Positions 1-10,287 of a DNA stretch of 64,000 nucleotides are shown here, piece by piece (the first letter of the stretch is position 1; every line of letters starts with the position of its first letter). The translations under genes were made by a program, and so were the position numbers. This stretch comes from Taudactylus pleione (Eukaryota > Chordata > Amphibia > Anura > Myobatrachidae). The DNA lies in contig JAUIMM010000602.1 in assembly GCA_031769625.1 (NCBI GenBank), forward strand, positions 62,001 to 126,000. Reading direction: 5' to 3'. The notes under the pieces were generated by a model, which saw only the letters and a program-made list of their open reading frames with translations, was not told where the DNA came from and ran no database searches.

Positions 1-725
1 ACACTGGAACATAAAGCTCCTCCATATCTATCCCAGGAGTCTCTTTATTGTACATGTGTCATATGTATAGATTACACTGGAACATAAAGCTCCTCCATAT
101 CTGTCCCAGGTGTCTCTATTGTACATGTGTCATATTTATAGATTACTCTGAAACACAAAGCTCCTCCATATCTATCCCAGGTGTCTCTGTATTGTACATG
201 TGTCATATTTATAGATTACACTGGAACATAAAGCTCCTCCATATCTATCCCAGGTGTCTCTTTATTGTACATGTGTCATATTTATAGATTAGTCTGGAAC
301 ATAAAGCTCCTCCATATCTATCCCAGGTGTCTCTTTATTGTACATGTGTTATATTTATATATTACACTGGAACATAAAGCTCCTCCATATCTATCCCAGG
401 TGTGTCTGTATTGTACATGTGTCATATTTATAGATTACACTGGAACATAAAGCTCCTCCATATGTATCCCAGGTGTCTCTTTATTGTACATGTGTCATAT
501 TTATAGATTACACTGGAACATAAAGCTCCTCCATATCTATCCCAGGTGTCTCTCTATTCTACTTGTGTCATATTTATAGATTACACTGGAACATAAAGCT
601 CCACCATATCTATCCCAGGTGTCTCTTTATTGTATATGTGACATGTATAGATTACATTGGAACATAAGATACTCCATATCTATCCCAGGTGTCTCTTTAT
701 TGTACATGTGTCATATTTATAGATT
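1..725 (+). repeat. A-type anchor block (10 monomers), type copy
   Basis: Ten monomers in fixed order (lengths 73, 71, six of 73, 71, 72). Marks in order: CAGGAGTC with CATATGTATAG; a 71-mer with CTCTATTG; GAAACACAAAG; a plain unit; AGTCTGG with GTTATATTTATATATT; a CTGTATTG unit; CCATATGTATCC; CTCTCTATTCTACTTG; CCACCAT with GTATATGTGACATG; and ATAAGATACTCC. The A type is told from B by GAAACACAAAG and the TATATATT ending. Nine copies start at 1, 5580, 10288, 26531, 35011, 40590, 45665, 50375 and 55451. This copy has private changes ACTCTG at 145 and ACATTGG at 654. Its GTGTGTCTG at about 401 is shared only with the 35,011 copy. Confidence 0.93.
218..290 (+). repeat. Type copy of the 73-bp monomer
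   Basis: This copy carries the commonest base at every position I compared and can serve as the reference unit. Internal landmarks by unit position are: ACACTGG at 1-7; CATATCTAT at 23-31; CAGGTG at 35-40; CTCTTTATTG at 41-50; the palindromes TGTACA at 49-54 and ACATGT at 52-57; CATATTTAT at 60-68. It has no CpG. Main diagnostic variants elsewhere are CTGTATTG or CTGTTTATTG at 41-50, GTGACA for GTGTCA at 56-61, TACAG for TATAG near 66-70, and CCTAGG for CCCAGG at 33-38. Confidence 0.95.
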
Positions 726-2102
726 ACACTGGAACATAAAGCTCCTCCATATCTGTCCCAGGTGTCTCTTTATTGTACATATGACATATTTATAGATTAC
801 ACTGGAACATAAAGCTCCTCCATATCTATACCAGGTGTCTGTATTGTACATGTGTCATTTTTATAGATTACACTGGAACATAAAGCTCCTCCATATCTAT
901 CCCATGTGTCTCTTTATTGTACATGTGTCATATTTATAGATTACACTGGAACATAAAGCTCCTCTATATCTATCCCAGGTCTCTCTTTATTGTACATATG
1001 TGATATTTATAGATTACACTGGAACATAAAGCTCCTCCATACCTATCCCAGGTGTCTCTTTATTGTACATGTGTCATATTTATAGATTACACTGGAACAT
1101 GAAGCTCCTCCATATCTATCCCAGGTGTCTCTGTATTGTACATGTGACATATTTATAGATTACACTGGAACATAATGCTCCTCCATATCCCAGGTGTCTC
1201 TTTATTGTACATGTTTAATATTTATAGATTACACTGGAACATAAAGCTCCTCCATATCTATCCCAGGTGTCTCTTTATTGTACATGTGTCATATTTATAG
1301 ATTACACTGGAACATAAAGCTCCTCCATATCTATCCCTGGTGTCTCTTTATTGTACATGTGTCATATTTATAGATTACACTGGAACAAAAAGCTCCTCCA
1401 TATCTATCCCAGGTGTCTCTTTATTGTACATGTGTCATATTTATAGATTACACTGGAACATAAAGCTCCTCCATATCTATCCCAGGTGTCTCTGTATTGT
1501 ACATGTGTCATGTTTATAGATTACACTGGAACATAAAGCTCCTCTATATCTATCCCAGGTGTCTCTTTATTGTATATGTGTCATATTTATAGATTACACT
1601 GGAACATAAAGCTCCTCCATATCCATCCCAGGTGTCTCTTTATTGTACATGTGTCATATTTATAAATTACACTGGAACATAAAGCTCCTCTATATCTATC
1701 CCAGGTGTCTCTGTATTGTACATGTGACATATTTATAGATTACACTGGAACATAAAGCTCCTCCATATCCCAGGTGTCTCTTTATTGTACATGTGTCATA
1801 TTTATAGATTACACTGGAACATAAAGCTCCTCCATATCTATCCCAGGTGTCTCTGTATTGTACATGTGACATATTTATAGATTACACTGGAACATAAAGC
1901 TCCTCCATATCTATCCCAGGCTTCTCTTTATTGTACATGTGTCATATTTATAGATTACACTGGAACATAAAGCTCCTCCATATCTATCCCAGGTGTCTCT
2001 GTATTGTACATGTGTCATATTTACAGATTACACTGGAACATAAAGCTCCTCCATATCTATCCCAGGTGTCTGTTAATTGTACATGTGACATATTTACAGA
2101 TT

Positions 2103-2171
2103 ACACTGGAACATAAAGCTCCTCCATATCTATCCCAGGTGTCTATTGTACATGCCACATATTTATAGATT
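2103..2171 (+). repeat. Contracted 69-bp CACATA monomer, copy 1
   Basis: A 4-bp contraction (GTGTCTATTGTAC) together with the CACATA change makes a marker that occurs once per A series, two monomers after the CTGTATTG/TTACAG unit. Here it reads CATGCCACAT, unlike CATATCACAT in all six other copies. Confidence 0.9.
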
Positions 2172-4351
2172 ACACTGGAACATAAAGCTCCTACATATCT
2201 ATCCCAGATGTCTTTTTATTGTACATGTGTCATATTTATAGATTACACTGGAACATAAAGCTCCTCCATATCTATCCCAGGTGTCTCTTTATTGTACATA
2301 TGACATATTTATAAATTACACTGGAACATAAAGCTCCTCCATATCTATCCCAGGTGTCTGTATTGTACATGTGTCATATTTATAGATTACACTGGAACAT
2401 AAAGCTCCTCCATATCTATCCCAGGTGTCTCTTTATTGTACATGTGACATATTTATAGATTACACTGGAACATAAAGCTCCTCTATATCTATCCCAGGTG
2501 TCTCTTTATTGTACATATGTGATATTTATAGATTACACTGGAACATAAAGCTCCTCCATACCTATCCCTGGTGTCTCTTTATTGTACATGAGTCATTTTT
2601 ATAGATTACACTGGAACATGAAGCTCCTCCATATCTATCCCAGGTGTCTCTGTATTGTACATGTGACATATTTATAGATTACACTGGAACATAAAGCTCC
2701 TCCATATCCCAGGTGTCTCTTTATTGTACATGTGTGATATTTATAGATTACACTGGAACATAAAGCTCCTCCATATCTATCCCAGGTGTCTCTGTATTGT
2801 ACATGTGACATATTTATAGATTACACTGGTACATAAAGCTCCTCCAAATATATCCCAGGTGTCTCTGTATTGAACATGTGACATATTTATAGATTACACT
2901 GGAACATAAAGCTTGTCCATATCTATCCCAGGCTTCTCTTTATTGTACATGTGTCATATTTATAGATTACACTGGAACATAAAGCTCCTCCATATCTATC
3001 CCAGGTGTCTCTGTATTGTACATGTGTCATATTAACAGATTACACTGGAACATAAAGCTCCTCCATATCTATCCCAGGTGTCTGTTTATTGTACATGTGA
3101 CATATTTACAGATTACACTGGAACATAAAGCTCCTCCATATCTATCCTAGGTGTCTCTTTATTGTACATGTGTCATATTTATAGATTACACTGGAACATA
3201 AAGCTCCTCCATATCTATCCCAGGTGTCTCTGTATTGTACATGTGACATATTTATAGATTACACTGGAACATAAAGATCCTCCATATCTATCCCAGGTGT
3301 CTCTTTATTGTACATGTGTCATATTTATAGTTTACACTGGAACATAAAGCTCCTCCATATCCATCCCAGGTGTCTGTTTATTGTACATGTGACATATTTA
3401 TAGATTACACTGGAACATAAAGCTCCTCCATATCTATCCTAGGTGTCTCTTTATTGTACATGTGTCATATTTATAGATTACACTGGAACATAAAGCTCCT
3501 CCATATCTATCCCAGGTGTCTCTTTATTGTACATGTGTCATATTTATAGATTACACTGGAACATAAAGCTCCTCCATATCTATCCCAGGTGTCTCTTTAT
3601 TGTACATGTGTCATATTTATAGATTACACTGGAACATAAAGCTCCTCCATATCTATCCCAGGTGTCTCTTTATTGTACATGTGTCATATTTACAGATTAC
3701 ACTGGAACATAAAGCTCCTCCATATCTATCCCAGGTGTCTGTTTATTGTACATGTGACATATTTATAGATTACACTGGAACATAAAGCTCCTCCATATCT
3801 ATCCTAGGTGTCTCTTTATTGTACATGTGTCATATTTATAGATTACACTGGAACATAAAGCTCCTCCATATCTATCCCAGGTGTCTGTTTATTGTACATG
3901 TGACATATTTACAGATTACACTGGAACATAAAGCTCCTCCATATCTATCCTAGGTGTCTCTTTATTGTACATGTGTCATATTTATAGATTACACTGGAAC
4001 ATTAAGCTCCTCCATATCTATCCCAGGTGTCTCTGTATTGTACATGTGACATATTTATAGATTACACTGGAACATAAAGCTCCTCCATATCTATCCCAGG
4101 CTTCTCTTTATTGTACATGTGTCATATTTTTAGATTACACTGGAACATAAAGCTCTTCCATATCTATCCCAGGTGTCTGTTTATTGTACATGTGACATAT
4201 CTATAGATTACACTGGAACATAAAGCTCCTCCATATCCTAGGTGTCTCTTTATTGTACATGTGTCATATTTATAGATTACACTGGAACATAAAGCTCCTC
4301 CATATCTATCCCAGGTGTCTCTTTATTGTACATGTGTCATATTTATAGATT

Positions 4352-5076
4352 ACACTGGAACATAAAGCTCCTCCATATCTATCCCAGGAGTCTCTTTATT
4401 GTACATGTGTCATATGTATAGATTACACTGGAACATAAAGCTCCTCCATATCTGTCCCAGGTGTCTCTATTGTACATGTGTCATATTTATAGATTACACT
4501 GAAACATAAAGCTCCTCCATATCTATCCCAGGTGTCTCTGTATTGTACATGTGTCATATTTATAGATTACACTGGAACATAAAGCTCCTCCATATCTATC
4601 CCAGGTGTCTCTTTATTGTACATGTGTCATATTTATAGATTAGTCTGGAACATAAAGCTCCTCCATATCTATCCCAGGTGTCTCTTTACTGTACATGTGT
4701 TATATTTATAGATTACACTGGAACATAAAGCTCCTCCATATCTATCCCAGGTGTCTCTGTATTGTACATGTGTCATATTTATAGATTACACTGGAACATA
4801 AAGCTCCTCCATATGTATCCCAGGTGTCTCTTTATTGTACATGTGTCATATTTATAGATTACACTGGAACATAAAGCTCCTCCATATCTATCCCAGGTGT
4901 CTCTCTATTCTACTTGTGTCATATTTATAGATTACACTGGAACATAAAGCTCCACCATATCTATCCCAGGTGTCTCTTTATTGTATATGTGACATGTATA
5001 GATTACACTGGAACATAAGATACTCCATATCTATCCCAGGTTTCTCTTTATTGTACATGTGTCATATTTATAGATT
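4352..5076 (+). repeat. B-type anchor block (10 monomers), type copy
   Basis: Same ten-monomer order and 725-bp length as the A anchor, but the third monomer reads GAAACATAAAG and the fifth ends TTATAGATT. In most copies the last monomer reads CAGGTTTCTC. Six copies start at 4352, 9060, 21823, 30520, 39362 and 49147. A and B are diverged sister blocks, which is what shows the HOR to be a dimer of two related series. This copy has a private TTTACTG near 4,688. Confidence 0.92.
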
Positions 5077-5579
5077 ACACTGGAACATAAAGCTCCTCCA
5101 TATCTATCCCAGGTGTCTGTATTGTACATGTGTCATATTTATAGATTACACTGGAACATAAAGCTCCTCCATATCTATCCCAGGTGTCTCTTTATTGTAC
5201 ATGTGTGATATTTATAGATTACACTGGAACATAAAGCTCCTCCATATCTATCCCAGGCTTCTCCTTATTGTACATGTGTGATATTTATAGATTACACTGG
5301 AACATAAAGCTCCTCTATATCTATCCCAGTCTTCTCTTTATTGTACATGTCATATTTATAGATTACACTGGAACATAAAGCTCCTCCATATCTATCCCAG
5401 GTGTCTGTTTATTGTACATGTGACATATTTACAGATTACACTGGAACATAAAGCTCCTCCATATCCTAGGTGTCTCTTTATTGTACATGTGTCATATTTA
5501 TAGATTACACTGGAACATAAAGCTCCTCCATATCTATCCCAGGTGTCTCTTTATTGTACATGTGTCATATTTATAGATT
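4352..5579 (+). repeat. Shortened B unit, 17 monomers, 1,228 bp
   Basis: The B anchor (to 5,076) is followed by only seven monomers: a 71-mer with GTGTCTGTATTG, two GTGTGAT units (the second with CTTCTCCTTATTG), a 71-mer with CCCAGTCTTC, a CTGTTTATTG unit, a 69-mer with CCATATCCTAGG and one plain unit. An A anchor follows directly. In long B series the same marks lie far apart, so this unit arose by internal loss or by recombination between two similar blocks. Equal-length copies occur at 9,060, 39,362 and 49,147. Confidence 0.88.
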
Positions 5580-8500
5580 ACACTGGAACATAAAGCTCCT
5601 CCATATCTATCCCAGGAGTCTCTTTATTGTACATGTGTCATATGTATAGATTACACTGGAACATAAAGCTCCTCCATATCTGTCCCAGGTGTCTCTATTG
5701 TACATGTGTCATATTTATAGATTACACTGAAACACAAAGCTCCTCCATATCTATCCCAGGTGTCTCTGTATTGTACATGTGTCATATTTATAGATTACAC
5801 TGGAACATAAAGCTCCTCCATATCTATCCCAGGTGTCTCTTTATTGTACATGTGTCATATTTATAGATTAGTCTGGAACATAAAGCTCCTCCATATCTAT
5901 CCCAGGTGTCTCTTTATTGTACATGTGTTATATTTATATATTACACTGGAACATAAAGCTCCTCCATATCTATCCCAGGTGTCTCTGTATTGTACATGTG
6001 TCATATTTATAGATTACACTGGAACATAAAGCTCCTCCATATGTATCCCAGGTGTCTCTTTATTGTACATGTGTCATATTTATAGATTACACTGGAACAT
6101 AAAGCTCCTCCATATCTATCCCAGGTGTCTCTCTATTCTACTTGTGTCATATTTATAGATTACACTGGAACATAAAGCTCCACCATATCTATCCCAGGTG
6201 TCTCTTTATTGTATATGTGACATGTATAGATTACACTGGAACATAAGATACTCCATATCTATCCCAGGTGTCTCTTTATTGTACATGTGTCATATTTATA
6301 GATTACACTGGAACATAAAGCTCCTCCATATCTGTCCCAGGTGTCTCTTTATTGTACATATGACATATTTATAGATTACACTGGAACATAAAGCTCCTCC
6401 ATATCTATACCAGGTGTCTGTTTTGTACATGTGTCATATTTATAGATTACACTGGAACATAAAGCTCCTCCATATCTATTCCATGTGTCTCTTTATTGTA
6501 CATGTGTCATATTTATAGATTACACTGGAACATAAAGCTCCTCTATATCTATCCCAGGTCTCTCTTTATTGTACATATGTGATATTTATAGATTACACTG
6601 GAACATAAAGCTCCTCCATACCTATCCCAGGTGTCTCTTTATTGTACATGTGTCATATTTATAGATTACACTGGAACATGAAGCTCCTCCATATCTATCC
6701 CAGGTGTCTCTGTATTGTACATGTGACATATTTATAGATTACACTGGAACATAAAGCTCCTCCATATCCCAGGTGTCTCTTTATTGTACATGTTTAATAT
6801 TTATAGATTACACTGGAACATAAAGCTCCTCCATATCTATCCCAGGTGTCTCTTTATTGTACATGTGTCATATTTATAGATTACACTGGAACATAAAGCT
6901 CCTCCATATCTATCCCAGGTGTCTCTTTATTGTACATGTGTCATATTTATAGATTACACTGGAACATAAAGCTCCTCCATATCTATCCCAGGTGTCTCTT
7001 TATTGTACATGTGTCATATTTATAGATTACACTGGAACAAAAAGCTCCTCCATATCTATCCCAGGTGTCTCTTTATTGTACATGTGTCATATTTATAGAT
7101 TACACTGGAACATAAAGCTCCTCCATATCTATCCCAGGTGTCTCTGTATTGTACATGTGTCATGTTTATAGATTACACTGGAACATAAAGCTCCTCTATA
7201 TCTATCCCAGGTGTCTCTTTATTGTATATGTGTCATATTTATAGATTACACTGGAACATAAAGCTACTCCATATCCATCCCAGGTGTCTCTTTATTGTAC
7301 ATGTGTCATATTTATAAATTACACTGGAACATAAAGCTCCTCTATATCTATCCCAGGTGTCTCTGTATTGTACATGTGACATATTTATAGATTACACTGG
7401 AACATAAAGCTCCTCCATATCCCAGGTGTCTCTTTATTGTACATGTGTCATATTTATAGATTACACTGGAACATAAAGCTCCTCCATATCTATACCCAGG
7501 TGTCTCTGTATTGTACATGTGACATATTTATAGATTACACTGGAACATAAAGCTCCTCCATATCCCAGGTGTCTCTTTATTGTACATGTTTAATATTTAT
7601 AGATTACACTGGAACATAAAGCTCCTCCATATCTATCCCAGGTGTCTCTTTATTGTACATGTGTCATATTTATAGATTACACTGGAACATAAAGCTCCTT
7701 CATATCTATCCCAGGTGTCTCTTTATTGTACATGTGTCATATTTATAGATTACACTGGAACATAAAGCTCCTCCATATCTATCCCAGGTGTCTCTTTATT
7801 GTACATGTGTGATATTTATAGATTACACTGGAACATAAAGCTCCTCCATATCTATCCCAGGCTTCTCCTTATTGTACATGTGTGATATTTATAGATTACA
7901 CTGGAACATAAAGCTCCTCTATATCTATCCCAGTCTTCTCTTTATTGTACATGTCATATTTATAGATTACACTGGAACATAAAGCTCCTCCATATCTATC
8001 CCAGGTGTCTGTTTATTGTACATGTGACATATTTACAGATTACACTGGAACATAAAGCTCCTCCATATCTATCCTAGGTGTCTCTTTATTGTACATGTGT
8101 CATATTTATAGATTACACTGGAACATAAAGCTTCTCCATATCTATCCCAGGTGTCTCTGTATTGTACATGTGACATATTTATAGATTACACTGGAACATA
8201 ATGCTCCTCCATATCTATCCCAGGCTTCTCTTTATTGTACATGTGTCATATTTATAGATTACACTGGAACATAAAGCTCCTCCATATCTATCCCAGGTGT
8301 CTGTTTATTGTACATGTGACATATTTATAGATTACACTGGAACATAAAGCTCCTCCATATCTATCCTAGGTGTCTCTTTATTGTACATGTGTCATATTTA
8401 TAGATTACACTGGAACATAAAGCTCCTCCATATCTATCCCAGGTGTCTGTTTATTGTACATGTGACATATTTACAGATTACACTGGAACATAAAGCTCCT

Positions 8501-9059
8501 CCATATCTATCCTAGGTGTCTCTTTATTGTACATGTGTCATATTTATAGATTACACTGGAACATAAAGCTCCTCCATATCTATCCCAGGTGTCTGTTTAT
8601 TGTACATGTGACATATTTACAGATTACACTGGAACATAAAGCTCCTCCATATCTATCCTAGGTGTCTCTTTATTGTACATGTGTCATATTTATAGATTAC
8701 ACTGGAACATTAAGCTCCTCCATATCTATCCCAGGTGTCTCTGTATTGTACATGTGACATATTTATAGATTACACTGGAACATAAAGCTCCTCCATATCT
8801 ATCCCAGGCTTCTCTTTATTGTACATGTGTCATATTTTTAGATTACACTGGAACATAAAGCTCTTCCATATCTATCCCAGGTGTCTGTTTATTGTACATG
8901 TGACATATCTATAGATTACACTGGAACATAAAGCTCCTCCATATCCTAGGTGTCTCTTTATTGTACATGTGTCATATTTATAGATTACACTGGAACATAA
9001 AGCTCCTCCATATCTATCCCAGGTGTCTCTTTATTGTACATGTGTCATATTTATAGATT
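5580..9059 (+). repeat. A series, rearranged, 3,480 bp
   Basis: A anchor at 5,580-6,304. Monomer order then follows the A series through the GTTTAATA 69-mer, a run of plain units, ACAAAAAG and GTCATGTTT, then a 74-bp unit with an extra A (CTATACCCAGG near 7,494) and a second GTTTAATA 69-mer. After the GTGTGAT and CCCAGTCTTC marks (about 7,810-7,960) the series enters the CTGTTTATTG/CCTAGG pairs. At 8,475-8,593 it switches back to sequence first seen near 3,770-3,880, the junction of the 4,708-bp duplication. A private AAGCTTCTCC (HindIII site) lies near 8,130. Confidence 0.85.
8475..8593. other. Unequal-exchange junction of the 4,708-bp duplication
   Basis: Up to 8,593 the sequence equals the paralog ending at 43,602, which then enters a C block. 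From 8,475 it equals the sequence starting near 3,767. The overlap is the tract where the exchange happened, about 1.6 monomers long. Confidence 0.8.
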
Positions 9060-10287
9060 ACACTGGAACATAAAGCTCCTCCATATCTATCCCAGGAGTC
9101 TCTTTATTGTACATGTGTCATATGTATAGATTACACTGGAACATAAAGCTCCTCCATATCTGTCCCAGGTGTCTCTATTGTACATGTGTCATATTTATAG
9201 ATTACACTGAAACATAAAGCTCCTCCATATCTATCCCAGGTGTCTCTGTATTGTACATGTGTCATATTTATAGATTACACTGGAACATAAAGCTCCTCCA
9301 TATCTATCCCAGGTGTCTCTTTATTGTACATGTGTCATATTTATAGATTAGTCTGGAACATAAAGCTCCTCCATATCTATCCCAGGTGTCTCTTTATTGT
9401 ACATGTGTTATATTTATAGATTACACTGGAACATAAAGCTCCTCCATATCTATCCCAGGTGTCTCTGTATTGTACATGTGTCATATTTATAGATTACACT
9501 GGAACATAAAGCTCCTCCATATGTATCCCAGGTGTCTCTTTATTGTACATGTGTCATATTTATAGATTACACTGGAACATAAAGCTCCTCCATATCTATC
9601 CCAGGTGTCTCTCTATTCTACTTGTGTCATATTTATAGATTACACTGGAACATAAAGCTCCACCATATCTATCCCAGGTGTCTCTTTATTGTATATGTGA
9701 CATGTATAGATTACACTGGAACATAAGATACTCCATATCTATCCCAGGTTTCTCTTTATTGTACATGTCTCATATTTATAGATTACACTGGAACATAAAG
9801 CTCCTCCATATCTATCCCAGGTGTCTGTATTGTACATGTGTCATATTTATAGATTACACTGGAACATAAAGCTCCTCCATATCTATCCCAGGTGTCTCTT
9901 TATTGTACATGTGTGATATTTATAGATTACACTGGAACATAAAGCTCCTCCATATCTATCCCAGGCTTCTCCTTATTGTACATGTGTGATATTTATAGAT
10001 TACACTGGAACATAAAGCTCCTCTATATCTATCCCAGTCTTCTCTTTATTGTACATGTCATATTTATAGATTACACTGGAACATAAAGCTCCTCCATATC
10101 TATCCCAGGTGTCTGTTTATTGTACATGTGACATATTTACAGATTACACTGGAACATAAAGCTCCTCCATATCCTAGGTGTCTCTTTATTGTACATGTGT
10201 CATATTTATAGATTACACTGGAACATAAAGCTCCTCCATATCTATCCCAGGTGTCTCTTTATTGTACATGTGTCATATTTATAGATT
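9060..10287 (+). repeat. Shortened B unit, second copy, 1,228 bp
   Basis: Near-identical to 4,352-5,579 at an offset of 4,708 bp, because both lie in the 4,708-bp tandem duplication. The B anchor is 9,060-9,784. A private change is TGTCTCATA near 9,767 where the sister copy has TGTGTCATA. Confidence 0.88.

Larger units (their letters stand above)
1..4351 (+). repeat. Complete A series: 60-monomer higher-order unit
   Basis: I parsed this unit monomer by monomer: 60 units summing exactly to 4,351 bp (five 69-mers, four 71-mers, one 72-mer, fifty 73-mers). After the anchor come CATATGACAT and CCCATGTG units, a 69-mer with GTTTAATA (1,162), an ACAAAAAG unit (1,377), GTCATGTTT (1,450), a CAGGCTTCTC unit (1,884), the contracted CACATA unit (2,103), TGAGTCATTTTT (2,535), a HindIII-bearing GCTTGTCC unit (2,896), several CTGTTTATTG/CCTAGG pairs, an ACATTAAG unit (3,991), a 69-mer with CCATATCCTAGG (4,210) and one plain unit before the B anchor. 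The copy at 35,011-39,361 has the same length and order. Confidence 0.92.

Noticed and set aside
48..287. 79-codon open frame on the + strand, recurring with each A anchor
   Set aside because: It begins with TTG, not ATG; it exists because a 71-bp monomer shifts the frame past the usual TAG in TTTATAGATT. The peptide simply repeats the monomer translation, with no domain or codon bias.
218..290. CENP-B box or other known centromere motif
   Set aside because: The mammalian CENP-B box needs CpG, which the monomer lacks. A centromeric role stays possible but is not shown by the sequence.
218..290. Stem-loop or RNA gene in the monomer
   Set aside because: Only short inverted matches (ATCTAT with ATAGAT, TGGA with TCCA, GTGT with ACAC) are seen; no tRNA, snRNA or ribozyme core was recognised.
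2896..2968. HindIII-bearing GCTTGTCC monomer as a separate repeat family
   Set aside because: It differs from the standard unit by two or three bases only and keeps a fixed place in the series, so it is a marked variant.
4970..5161. 63-codon frames starting in the GTATATGTGACATG monomer
   Set aside because: GTG start, repeated once per B anchor, caused by the 71- and 72-bp monomers; no sign of a gene in a eukaryotic satellite.
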